Positions 1 to 6,756 of a stretch of 8,357 nt of DNA are shown one piece after another. Origin of the DNA: Bacteriovoracaceae bacterium (GTDB lineage Bacteria > Bdellovibrionota > Bacteriovoracia > Bacteriovoracales > Bacteriovoracaceae); the NCBI GenBank assembly GCA_947440875.1, contig CANETG010000108.1, positions 1 to 8,357 of the forward strand. The letters run 5' to 3'. The notes beneath the pieces were generated by a model that did not search any database, was not told the origin of the DNA, and saw only the letters and a list, made by a program, of their open reading frames with translations. Position 1 is the stretch's first letter, and each line of letters begins with the position of its first letter. The translations under genes were made by a program, and so were the position numbers.

Positions 1-388
1 CAACTTTTCGAGCGTATTTTTCATCGATCACATCGCAAAATACCTTGGTTCCCGTTTTTTTACTCTCGCGAATCGTCTCTTCAGGCGATCCCAGGGAAGT
101 GATGAAATAATCCACTCCGTGATCAAGACACGTGTGGAGTTGTTTCTTATAGCCAACGTTTGACTTATTTACTATGAGATTTACACCGAAGGGTTTCTTA
201 CTTCTTGCACGGATTTCTTTCAGCGCAATTGCCAGATCTTCTGTGTTTCTAAAATTCAGGGCCGGAATGCAACCAGTGATTCCGCTCTCGAGTGAAGAAA
301 CGATCATCTCGACGTTCGTAATAAGGAACATCGGGGCCATGATGATGGGAAAATCAATACCAAGGATGTCTGTGAGCTTCGTTTTCAT
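1..388 (-). CDS. Nitronate monooxygenase / 2-nitropropane dioxygenase-like flavoprotein (N-terminal part, cut by window edge)
   Basis: Reading the minus strand from an ATG at 388 gives 129 uninterrupted codons to the left edge. The N-terminus has the family signature PIIMAPM (residues 14-20), where the first strand of an FMN-binding TIM barrel begins. It continues with GITGCIPALNFR (36-47), KPFGVNL (65-71) and DYFITSLGSPEE (93-104), then a K-x-F-C-D-V strand (115-120). These are the spaced strand ends expected of NMO/2-nitropropane dioxygenase family proteins, which use FMN to oxidise alkyl nitronates; many members have unknown physiological substrates. The catalytic His region lies beyond the window, so activity cannot be judged. 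No signal peptide is visible, so it is probably cytoplasmic. No clear Shine-Dalgarno precedes the ATG, and no other in-frame start lies nearby. It is divergent from the secreted aminopeptidase gene. Confidence 0.87.
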   Translation of the reverse strand, partial: MKTKLTDILGIDFPIIMAPMFLITNVEMIVSSLESGITGCIPALNFRNTEDLAIALKEIRARSKKPFGVNLIVNKSNVGYKKQLHTCLDHGVDYFITSLGSPEETIRESKKTGTKVFCDVIDEKYARKV

Positions 389-405
389 ATTGTGTCATTG
401 TAAGG

Positions 406-423
406 GAAAGTCATGCGACTTTC
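406..423. promoter_or_regulatory. Palindrome GAAAGTC-N4-GACTTTC, candidate operator or leader hairpin
   Basis: Positions 406-412 (GAAAGTC) and 417-423 (GACTTTC) are perfect 7-bp inverted arms around a 4-nt spacer. A further AAAGTCA half-site lies at 431-437, identical to 407-413 and 24 bp from it. Another AGTCA lies at 461-465. The palindrome sits in the divergent intergenic region. It would be in the 5' leader of the minus-strand transcript if the promoter at 453-480 is used, so it could act as protein-binding DNA or as an RNA hairpin. No U-run follows, so it is not a standard terminator. Confidence 0.4.
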
Positions 424-452
424 GTTTTCCAAAGTCAAATCGGTATGGGTTA

Positions 453-480
453 ATTGTATCAGTCATTTTGTGACGTACAA
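453..480 (-). promoter_or_regulatory. Candidate sigma70-like promoter for the nitronate monooxygenase gene
   Basis: On the minus strand a TTGTAC hexamer (475-480) is followed after 16 nt by TACAAT (453-458), which matches the -10 consensus at five of six positions. The -35 matches at only three. Transcription would begin near 446 and leave a leader of about 58 nt. The -35 box overlaps the ribosome binding site of the divergent aminopeptidase gene. No equally good plus-strand promoter is visible; TTTCCA (427-432) with TTAATT (450-455) at 17 nt is a weak possibility. Confidence 0.35.
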
Positions 481-484
481 GGAA
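479..484 (+). promoter_or_regulatory. Ribosome binding site fixing the aminopeptidase start
   Basis: AAGGAA ends 6 nt before the ATG at 491. It supports that ATG, with its immediate signal peptide, over an upstream in-frame ATG at 413 that would bury the signal peptide behind 26 residues. Confidence 0.75.
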
Positions 485-490
485 GTAAAA

Positions 491-1675
491 ATGAAAACGA
501 CAATTGGTATTCTCGCCCTCGCTCTTTCAACTGCTGCTTTTGCAGCTCCGAAAGCTCAGTGGCTCACAGTGGACAACGAAATCCTTGCAAAGATTCGTCC
601 AAAACTCGACAAGTCAGTTCAGTCTCTCTTCACTTCACAGGGTGCCACTGTGGTTAAGTTAGATGAAAGAGAAATCGAAAGACTTTCTCATCTCATTCAC
701 CACGATCTCAATCGTTGCGGTGGATTTATTGCCCACGAATCTTTTGAAGAGGCCCGTGCAGCGATCGCTTTTCAAGGTGACACGTATTTTGCAAAATCTG
801 CAATTTTTGCTGATTACGCCATCGATCAAGGACCAATCGTTCGTCCGATGGTCAATGATGTTTCGGATGTAAATATCGAAGCAACGATCAGAAAACTTTC
901 TGAATTCAAAACTCGTTATTATAAATCAGATACTGGTGTGAAATCTTCTGAGTTCATTCGTGATACTTGGGCAGGACTCGCTAAAAACCGTAATGATGTG
1001 AAAGTCGAACTCGTCACTCACCGTGCCTATCCTCAAGCATCGATTGTGATGACGATCGAAGGTTCTGAGAAGTCAGATGAGATCGTCATCATCGGGGGGC
1101 ACGCTGATTCTATCGCAGGTATGTTTGGTGGAGGCGGTCGCGCTCCAGGTGCCGACGATAACGCTTCTGGAATTTCAACGATCACTGAAGTTATTCGTAT
1201 TCTTATGAATAACAACATCAAACCCAAGCGCACGGTTCAGTTCATGGGCTACGCTGCTGAAGAAGTTGGTCTTCTTGGATCAAAAGAAATCGCTGCAGGC
1301 TACAAAGCTGCAGGCAAGAAAGTTGTGGGCGTGATCCAGTTTGACATGACTCTTCGTAAGGGCACACTCGATAAAGACATCGTCTTTATGTCTGACTTTA
1401 CCAATGCCGCACAGAATGAATTCCTCGGGAAACTCATTGATGAATACGTGAAAGTCCCATGGGGATATTCCAAGTGTGGTTATGGTTGTTCAGATCATGC
1501 TTCATGGACAAGTAACGGTTACCCTGCTTCCATTCCATTTGAGTCGACAATGGACGACATAAACCGTAATATCCACACTGATCGTGACACGATCGAAAAT
1601 GCCGGCGGCGACGCTAAGCATGCTGCAAAGTTTGCTAAGCTCGGTGTTGCCTTCATCGGGGAACTCGCTAATTAA
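491..1675 (+). CDS. Secreted M28 zinc aminopeptidase, Vibrio/Aeromonas leucine aminopeptidase type (zymogen)
   Basis: This 394-residue protein starts with a Sec signal peptide (MKT, hydrophobic 5-15, AxA-type site near 16-18). A propeptide-like segment to about 125 follows, including an RCGGF motif (75-79). The catalytic domain (about 127-394) carries the full co-catalytic dizinc set of the Aeromonas/Vibrio proteolyticus aminopeptidase: H204 in GGHADS, bridging D223 in APGADDNASG, general base E257 and ligand E258 in AAEEVG, D285 in QFDM, and H336 in SDHASW. C329 and C333 match the active-site disulfide. The enzyme should remove N-terminal, mostly hydrophobic residues from peptides outside the cytoplasm. 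It ends at the catalytic domain and lacks the C-terminal PPC propeptide seen in Vibrio enzymes. A helicase gene begins 15 nt downstream, suggesting an operon. Family call is very secure; residue equivalences come from recalled family knowledge. Confidence 0.95.
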   Translation: MKTTIGILALALSTAAFAAPKAQWLTVDNEILAKIRPKLDKSVQSLFTSQGATVVKLDEREIERLSHLIHHDLNRCGGFIAHESFEEARAAIAFQGDTYFAKSAIFADYAIDQGPIVRPMVNDVSDVNIEATIRKLSEFKTRYYKSDTGVKSSEFIRDTWAGLAKNRNDVKVELVTHRAYPQASIVMTIEGSEKSDEIVIIGGHADSIAGMFGGGGRAPGADDNASGISTITEVIRILMNNNIKPKRTVQFMGYAAEEVGLLGSKEIAAGYKAAGKKVVGVIQFDMTLRKGTLDKDIVFMSDFTNAAQNEFLGKLIDEYVKVPWGYSKCGYGCSDHASWTSNGYPASIPFESTMDDINRNIHTDRDTIENAGGDAKHAAKFAKLGVAFIGELAN

Positions 1676-1690
1676 GGAAAAATAACTAAG

Positions 1691-4537
1691 TTGAATAACA
1701 CTATTGATACCCAGTCCCTTTATCAGGACATCAGAACCAATCTCGAAAATTCTAAAAAAGCATTAATGAAAACTAGTATCTTGGGGGACGCAGAGTCCCC
1801 CTTGGTACGTCCTGATGCAGATTGCCTAACGATTCTGAAAACGCTCGAAGCTCTCGCCACTCTTGCTAAGACTTTAATCGATACTCACCCTACTCTTGAT
1901 ACATTATTTGAAAAGAATTTTGGTCCGTACCGAGATCTTTTTGATCGCGAAGCCATTGTTGAGACAACTCTCTTAGAAGAGTACCTCTTTCCAGTGACGA
2001 GCCAGTATCCGATTCTCGTCGATGGTGATTTCCATACGGAAGTTACGGAATCCTATGTCGATATATTTAAGGCCTGGGCAGACCTTCGTGCCGAAGGGCA
2101 TGTGAACACCCAGGATCTCCTCAAAAATAAATTTGATCTGAAGCTTCTTGATAAAGACCTGACCTGCCAATGCGTTCAATGTCTTGGTGATTACCGCACT
2201 CAGGTCCGCGAAGCTGTTTACACCATGCAGACGACTCTGATCGATGCCACGGAAGAGCGCCTCCATGAAATCGTCCTCTTTAAAAAAATTACGGATATTT
2301 CAAACGCTGTTTTCGAACTGAAGAAAAATCTCGATAAGAATTTTCATCAGATGAGAAATAAGCTCAAGCGCTCCTCGGTCAACAAACTCGAAAACGATGT
2401 GAAGTTTCATTTTCGAGATAAGTTCGGCACGAAATCAGTACTGGCAAAAGTGTATCGTGAAAAGCTCACGGTCTACTTCAACACACTCCTCGTTGAGCAG
2501 GGACTTAAACCGGAATTAATTTCGGCTGAAGAGTATGAGCGTTTCTACGCTCAACTTGAAACAAATATGTGGAAGGGTGAAGTCTTCCTTAAGAAGGAAT
2601 TCGAACGTTTCACTCATGCTATCATGGCGCTCAAGAGAAAAGACGTTTCATCGACAATCCTCCGTGATTATCTCGGTCAATTCTGGATCCACGCAGAGGC
2701 CCGCCGGATGAACCGGAAGATTATCTATCACATGGGACCAACGAACTCGGGAAAAACGTATCACGCGATCCAAGCACTATGTGCCGCCAAAAAAGGATGC
2801 TACCTCGCTCCTTTGAGGCTTCTTGCTTCAGAGCTCTTCGATACGATGAATAATAAAGGTGTGAAGACGACTCTTCTCACTGGTGAAGAAGTCGTGGAAG
2901 TTCCAGGTGCTTCTCACTATTCATCGACCATTGAAATGGCAAAACTTAATGAGCGCTTTGACTGCGCTGTTATTGATGAAGTCCAAATGCTCACGGATAC
3001 GCAGAGAGGATGGGCCTGGACTCGGGCCCTCATTAATATTCAAGCCGATGAAGTTCACGTTTGCGGGGATCATTCAGTACTAGAACTTGTGAAAAAAGTT
3101 CTTGCTCTCTGTGGGGATACTCTCGAAGTAAAAGAATATACTCGGATGACTGAGCTCCAGGTCATGGATCATCAGATTCCACTCACACAGCTGAAGAAAA
3201 ACGATGCTCTTATTGTGTTCTCACGCAGAAATGCACTGAAATATAAATCCGATCTGGAAGAACTCGATTTCAAGGTCTCAATTGTTTACGGTCGACTCTC
3301 TCCAGAGGTTCGTCGCGAGCAGGCGAGAAAATTTGATGAAGGTGAAACCGACATCATGGTTTCAACTGACGCCATCGCCATGGGAATGAATCTTCCTGTG
3401 AAACGAATTGTTTTTTCTGCCCTTTCAAAATTCATTGATGATAGAGAAAATCCACTCTCATTCTCTGAGATTAAACAGATCGCTGGTCGAGCGGGAAGAT
3501 TCAACCGCTTTCCAACAGGTGAAGTCACAACCCTTAACCGAGTCGATGAGGGTCTCCGGATTCTCAAGGACGCGCTTGCCCACCATCTCGTCCAGCAGGA
3601 TAAGGCAATGGTTGGTCCCGATCTGGATATCTTCTCGCGTGTGAATCACGCGCTCGAAGGCAACTCCCTTCCGACACTTTCTCTTTCTGAATTCCTTCGT
3701 CTCTTCAATACGATGACTTTCCAGAAGCCCTTCTACTGCGTCGACATGAAAGAAATGATCGAGCTGGCCGAAATGGTGGAGTCGGCGGATGAAGACCGGA
3801 CTCTTTCCTACTCAGAGATTTTTGGTTTTGCATGCGCTCCGGTAAATCTTGGGCTCATGGAACATGTTCAGTACTACATGTGGATTCTGAATCACTACGT
3901 GACTGCTCAGAGTATTGTGAATGAAGACATCGATGAATCATCGGACAACATTGATTATCTTGAAACATCAATAAAGTGCGTGGAGCTTTATCAGTGGCTC
4001 TCCCGCCACTTCGATCAGAAGAATTTTGTCTACGATGAGAAACAGCTCCTCGATAATAAATCCAAAGCGATTGAACGCCTGAACTCCTTACTGTCAGAAA
4101 AAATTTCTAAATCATGCTCGAGCTGCGGCTGTAAGATGCCAGCGAATGCCCGCTTCAATATTTGTGACGAATGTTTTGCCAAGCGCCGCTTCACGCGAGG
4201 GCCCCGTCAGGATGGTCCACGGGAGGAGAGAAAAGATTTTGGCCGTGGAGGCTCTCCGGGTGGCAACCGCAACAGCGGTGGCGGAAGAAATAATAGAGGC
4301 AAAAGAAACGGACCTCCGAGAGAAGACCGGGGTTCACGCGACAGTGGTCGAGGAAATAATCGCGATAACAATCGCCCTCGTCAGGAAGAAAAGCGGTCAG
4401 AGGCGCCGTCCCAAGGAAGCAGCAGTAGCTCCGCAAGTACGGGAATTCGTCCACCTAAGAAAACGAGTCCTAAACGTCCCGGGGGAAGTGGCGGCGGTAA
4501 TAAAAATGCAGCGGCAGCTTTTAGAAAACACAGATAA
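1691..4537 (+). CDS. SUV3-like superfamily 2 ATP-dependent RNA helicase with zinc-knuckle and Arg/Gly-rich tail
   Basis: This 948-residue protein has a helicase core typical of SUV3, the mitochondrial degradosome helicase also found in some bacteria. Motifs are Walker A GPTNSGKT (349-356), APLRLLA (373-379), DEVQ (429-432), CGDHS (458-462), the motif IV region ALIVFSRR (506-513), STDAIAMGMNLP (558-569) and QIAGRAGR (596-603). About 340 N-terminal residues precede the core, mostly predicted helical, with a CxCxxC cluster (C159, C161, C164). After a SUV3-type C-terminal region comes a knuckle-like C809/C812/C814...C825/C828, then about 115 residues rich in Gly, Arg, Lys, Asn and Ser. It probably unwinds or remodels RNA in the cytoplasm; partner nuclease and substrates are unknown. 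The start is TTG at 1691, the first start codon after the upstream stop. AAGGA (1674-1678) overlaps that stop and sits 12 nt from the TTG, a long spacing. An ATG at codon 26 (1766) lacks a ribosome binding site. Confidence 0.93.
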   Translation: MNNTIDTQSLYQDIRTNLENSKKALMKTSILGDAESPLVRPDADCLTILKTLEALATLAKTLIDTHPTLDTLFEKNFGPYRDLFDREAIVETTLLEEYLFPVTSQYPILVDGDFHTEVTESYVDIFKAWADLRAEGHVNTQDLLKNKFDLKLLDKDLTCQCVQCLGDYRTQVREAVYTMQTTLIDATEERLHEIVLFKKITDISNAVFELKKNLDKNFHQMRNKLKRSSVNKLENDVKFHFRDKFGTKSVLAKVYREKLTVYFNTLLVEQGLKPELISAEEYERFYAQLETNMWKGEVFLKKEFERFTHAIMALKRKDVSSTILRDYLGQFWIHAEARRMNRKIIYHMGPTNSGKTYHAIQALCAAKKGCYLAPLRLLASELFDTMNNKGVKTTLLTGEEVVEVPGASHYSSTIEMAKLNERFDCAVIDEVQMLTDTQRGWAWTRALINIQADEVHVCGDHSVLELVKKVLALCGDTLEVKEYTRMTELQVMDHQIPLTQLKKNDALIVFSRRNALKYKSDLEELDFKVSIVYGRLSPEVRREQARKFDEGETDIMVSTDAIAMGMNLPVKRIVFSALSKFIDDRENPLSFSEIKQIAGRAGRFNRFPTGEVTTLNRVDEGLRILKDALAHHLVQQDKAMVGPDLDIFSRVNHALEGNSLPTLSLSEFLRLFNTMTFQKPFYCVDMKEMIELAEMVESADEDRTLSYSEIFGFACAPVNLGLMEHVQYYMWILNHYVTAQSIVNEDIDESSDNIDYLETSIKCVELYQWLSRHFDQKNFVYDEKQLLDNKSKAIERLNSLLSEKISKSCSSCGCKMPANARFNICDECFAKRRFTRGPRQDGPREERKDFGRGGSPGGNRNSGGGRNNRGKRNGPPREDRGSRDSGRGNNRDNNRPRQEEKRSEAPSQGSSSSSASTGIRPPKKTSPKRPGGSGGGNKNAAAAFRKHR

Positions 4538-5352
4538 TGATGAACTATAATGAATATGCCCGCGAGATTCTCATGGGTGAAACGCTGGAAAGTAAGCTCA
4601 TTAATTCACCCATCAATTGGTCCGAATGGACTGATTTTAAACTGCCAGCATCCCCAGGCAGAAATGGGCGCATCCAGTTTTCAGCGGAGAGTATGAAGTT
4701 CCCCAAGGCTGGACTCCTCAATCAAGATGATAAAAAGGCAATGGCACTCCATAGTTTTGCCAATCACGAGCTTCTTGCTATCGAGATGATGGCAGCGGCC
4801 CTTCTCGTTTACCCTCACAACACTGACGAAGATGTGCGCTTTAAAAAAGGCATTGTGACGGCATTAAAGGATGAGCAAAAGCACCTCATGCTTTACATCA
4901 GAAGACTCAATGAACTTGGTTATGAGTTCGGCGATTTTCCGCTCAATGATTTTTTCTGGCGGCAGATGGAAAAACTCACGACCGCTTCGCAGTACGTGTC
5001 TGTGATGTCGCTGACGTTTGAAGCCGCCAATTTAGATTTCGCGCAGTACTACCGCGACGTCTTTAAAAGAAATGGCGATGATCGCACGGCCCAGATTATG
5101 GATATCGTTCTTGAAGACGAAATTTCTCACGTCGCATTCGGCGCACACTGGATGAAGAGCTGGAGAAAAGATCAAACACTTTGGGATTACTATCGAAATT
5201 CTCTTCCTTGGCCCGTCACACCTGCGCGTAGTAAGGGAATTGGCTTCGATAGAGCATTACATTTGAAGGCCGTGACTGATTCGGAATTCGTTCAGAATCT
5301 TTCAGATTTCAATGATGATTTCAGAGTCACAAGAAGACCTATCGCGAATTAA
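4537..5352 (+). CDS. DUF455 family ferritin-like (diiron-type) protein
   Basis: The 271-residue product has a four-helix carboxylate-bridged diiron pattern: NHELLAIEMM (E78/E83), DEQKH (E113-x-x-H116), FEAANLD (E162) and EDEISH (E195-x-x-H198). Two E-x-x-H pairs plus lone glutamates in helices one and three are what the ferritin-like superfamily uses to bind two irons. The surrounding text matches DUF455, whose reaction is not established. The superfamily includes oxygenases and hydroxylases such as the tRNA hydroxylase MiaE as well as iron-storage proteins. No signal peptide is seen, so it is probably cytoplasmic. The ATG shares its first base with the helicase stop (TAATG), and a second ATG follows directly at 4540. 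No strong Shine-Dalgarno is present, so translation probably depends on reinitiation after the helicase. The stop codon abuts the stop of the convergent lipoprotein gene. Confidence 0.85.
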   Translation: MMNYNEYAREILMGETLESKLINSPINWSEWTDFKLPASPGRNGRIQFSAESMKFPKAGLLNQDDKKAMALHSFANHELLAIEMMAAALLVYPHNTDEDVRFKKGIVTALKDEQKHLMLYIRRLNELGYEFGDFPLNDFFWRQMEKLTTASQYVSVMSLTFEAANLDFAQYYRDVFKRNGDDRTAQIMDIVLEDEISHVAFGAHWMKSWRKDQTLWDYYRNSLPWPVTPARSKGIGFDRALHLKAVTDSEFVQNLSDFNDDFRVTRRPIAN

Positions 5353-5775
5353 TTATTTCTCAGACTCCATCCTCGAATTTTCCATCTTCAGAGTTTGCGC
5401 CCCATGACGATCAATGAAATTGACGGCGATCTTTTCGGCATTCACATCGAGGGCTTTGATATCAATTCGCATGTTAAACAGACGGTGCTTGGACTTGAGG
5501 ACAATCTGACCATTTGAATATGACCAAGTCCCCGTACCCTCATCGAGATTAGGAAGGTCGTAGTAAAATCTTTTATTTTTATAAAGGGCCAGTTGAATCG
5601 GGTAGTCATTGTTCACGATAGATTTATCGAGACTCAAGTTCGGCGATGCAGGGAGATTTTTATCGTTAACATATTTTGAGAAGTCTGCTTCCTTGGCCGT
5701 ATAAAACTTTGTGTTTTTTCCTCCACAAGAAACTAGTAATAGTCCGAGAGTGAGAAGCGCGAAGGAGTTTTTCAT
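5353..5775 (-). CDS. Small predicted lipoprotein of unknown function
   Basis: From ATG 5775 the product is 140 residues. It has a lysine near the start, a hydrophobic stretch (5-15) and a lipobox LVSC with the lipidated cysteine at 17. Glycine at +2 favours outer-membrane sorting by the E. coli Lol rule. The mature part is mixed hydrophilic and beta-rich looking (for example GTWSYSNGQIVLKSKHRLF, 81-99), with no family I recognise. Translation could be extended upstream in frame to 6027, but that extension overlaps the divergent ATP-grasp gene and would place the signal peptide internally, so the 5775 start is chosen. There is no clear Shine-Dalgarno before it. The gene is squeezed between a convergent partner (zero gap at 5352/5353) and a divergent one 42 bp away. 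A possible minus-strand -35 is TTGCCA (5819-5824), but no good -10 follows. Confidence 0.8.
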   Translation of the reverse strand: MKNSFALLTLGLLLVSCGGKNTKFYTAKEADFSKYVNDKNLPASPNLSLDKSIVNNDYPIQLALYKNKRFYYDLPNLDEGTGTWSYSNGQIVLKSKHRLFNMRIDIKALDVNAEKIAVNFIDRHGAQTLKMENSRMESEK

Positions 5776-5796
5776 TCTTAGATTCAAACATTCGTG

Positions 5797-5802
5797 TATG
5801 AT
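5797..5802 (+). promoter_or_regulatory. Possible -10 box (TATGAT) for the ATP-grasp gene
   Basis: TATGAT matches the -10 consensus at five of six positions in the 42-bp divergent gap. It has no recognisable -35 at 16-18 nt upstream, which would fall in the start of the lipoprotein gene. Transcription would begin near 5809, inside the ribosome binding site, giving a very short leader, so support is weak. Confidence 0.2.
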
Positions 5803-5808
5803 TCTGTC

Positions 5809-5814
5809 AGGAGA
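5809..5814 (+). promoter_or_regulatory. Ribosome binding site fixing the ATP-grasp start
   Basis: AGGAGA ends 3 nt before the ATG at 5818, and its AGGAG core ends 4 nt before it. It favours this start over an in-frame GTG at 5794, which has no ribosome binding site and would add eight residues encoded across the Shine-Dalgarno. Confidence 0.7.
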
Positions 5815-5817
5815 AAA

Positions 5818-6756
5818 ATGGCAAAGATAGACTGCATCAAGGTAAATGCTGATTACGAAATGGTGCTTTTTCATGGCAAAAGCGGACCACCTTTTATGAG
5901 CGAGGCCCTCGAATTCCTTGCCTTCTATCTTCAGGATCTCCCAGTCCATACCACTAAAGAATACGGTCAGGAATTCCTCTCCCATGTGACCGAAGTATCG
6001 GGAAGAGTTCCAAAAATTGTCAGGCATGGTCAGCCGCTGAATTGGTGGGGTCCACTCACTAATTTGGCCCGCGAAAAATGGCTCAATTCAAAGCTTACCA
6101 GTTTTCAATTAGCACTCACGCATGGATGGACGGAAGGCAAAATCCTCTCTCGCAATGAAGTGCTGGCACTGACAATCGATCAAGAGACACTAGTCAAAGA
6201 TCCTCATGGAATGTCTGGGAAAGGACTCATCATTTTGCGTCCTGGTGTCCCCATTGTGGTTCCTCAAGCGCTTCAGGGAAACCTTATCGTGGAGCCACTT
6301 CTTAAACGAAAGTTTGATTTTTCAACCTTCGTATTTCCAGACGGAAATCAAATTACTTATCAGAATCTAGTGGATGAAAAATTTCAGTATCGTGGAACAT
6401 TATTCTCGTCACCTGATAACTTGTCTGAAACAAGTCTTAGTTTTTATCAAGATGTCCCTAAAGAGCAGTGGAAAAAATATAGAGATGCACTCAACGTGAT
6501 TCGCCAGGAAGTCGGTCATACTGAGTACGGCTTCTCAGTGGATTCATTTGTTCACGACGTGAATGGGAATAATAGAATCCATATACTGAGTGAAGTGAAT
6601 GCACGCCGTACGATGGGTCTCATTGCATTTGAGATGATGAAACTTACTCGGCGGGGAAAAAAAACTGCGCTGACATTAAAAAAGCCGTACTTCGAAGATC
6701 ATCTTCTTCTTTCGCCATCAAAATCTTTGTTTGAGATCTACTTAAGCTTCAGCTGA
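5818..6756 (+). CDS. ATP-grasp fold protein, substrate unknown
   Basis: The 312-residue product is not a familiar named enzyme, but its spaced motifs fit an ATP-grasp ligase. An N-terminal part (about 1-100) could be a pre-ATP-grasp domain. Then come LVKDPHGMSGKGLIIL (125-140; K127 and a glycine-rich loop), LIVEPLL (156-162; E159 at the adenine-binding hinge), YGFSVDSFV (237-245; D242) and ILSEVNARRTMG (256-267). In that last motif E259 and N261 would bind magnesium and R263 phosphate. Such enzymes join a carboxylate to an amine or thiol through an acyl-phosphate, and some are kinases instead. No PurK, DdlA, RimK or carboxylase-specific sequence is recognised. The product is probably cytoplasmic. 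The TGA stop directly abuts the stop of the convergent aldolase gene. Fold is fairly confident; reaction is unassigned. Confidence 0.78.
   Translation: MAKIDCIKVNADYEMVLFHGKSGPPFMSEALEFLAFYLQDLPVHTTKEYGQEFLSHVTEVSGRVPKIVRHGQPLNWWGPLTNLAREKWLNSKLTSFQLALTHGWTEGKILSRNEVLALTIDQETLVKDPHGMSGKGLIILRPGVPIVVPQALQGNLIVEPLLKRKFDFSTFVFPDGNQITYQNLVDEKFQYRGTLFSSPDNLSETSLSFYQDVPKEQWKKYRDALNVIRQEVGHTEYGFSVDSFVHDVNGNNRIHILSEVNARRTMGLIAFEMMKLTRRGKKTALTLKKPYFEDHLLLSPSKSLFEIYLSFS

Noticed and set aside
406..423. Intrinsic terminator
   Set aside because: The 7-bp stem is not followed by a T-run on either strand, and both neighbouring genes start, rather than end, here.
413..490. Upstream ATG that would lengthen the aminopeptidase by 26 residues
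   Set aside because: It has no ribosome binding site and would put the signal peptide inside the protein. The ATG at 491 has AAGGAA and begins directly with the signal peptide.
1973..2266. Minus-strand frames inside the helicase gene (also 3286-3567 and 3458-3649)
   Set aside because: No ribosome binding sites or recognisable protein features; they shadow a well-supported coding frame.
4200..4500. Frameshift or fusion at the helicase tail
   Set aside because: Composition changes sharply, but the frame stays open to a stop that overlaps the next start neatly, and such tails are common in RNA helicases.
4146..4550. 134-codon plus-strand frame overlapping the helicase tail, and an 87-codon minus-strand frame at 4191-4454
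   Set aside because: Both lie in the Gly/Arg-rich tail region, where GC-rich codons leave other frames open by chance. The helicase frame is continuous to its stop.
5794..5817. GTG start for the ATP-grasp gene
   Set aside because: The codons cross the Shine-Dalgarno AGGAGA, which serves the ATG at 5818.
5776..6027. N-terminal extension of the lipoprotein to 224 residues
   Set aside because: It overlaps the coding sequence of the ATP-grasp gene and would make the lipobox internal.
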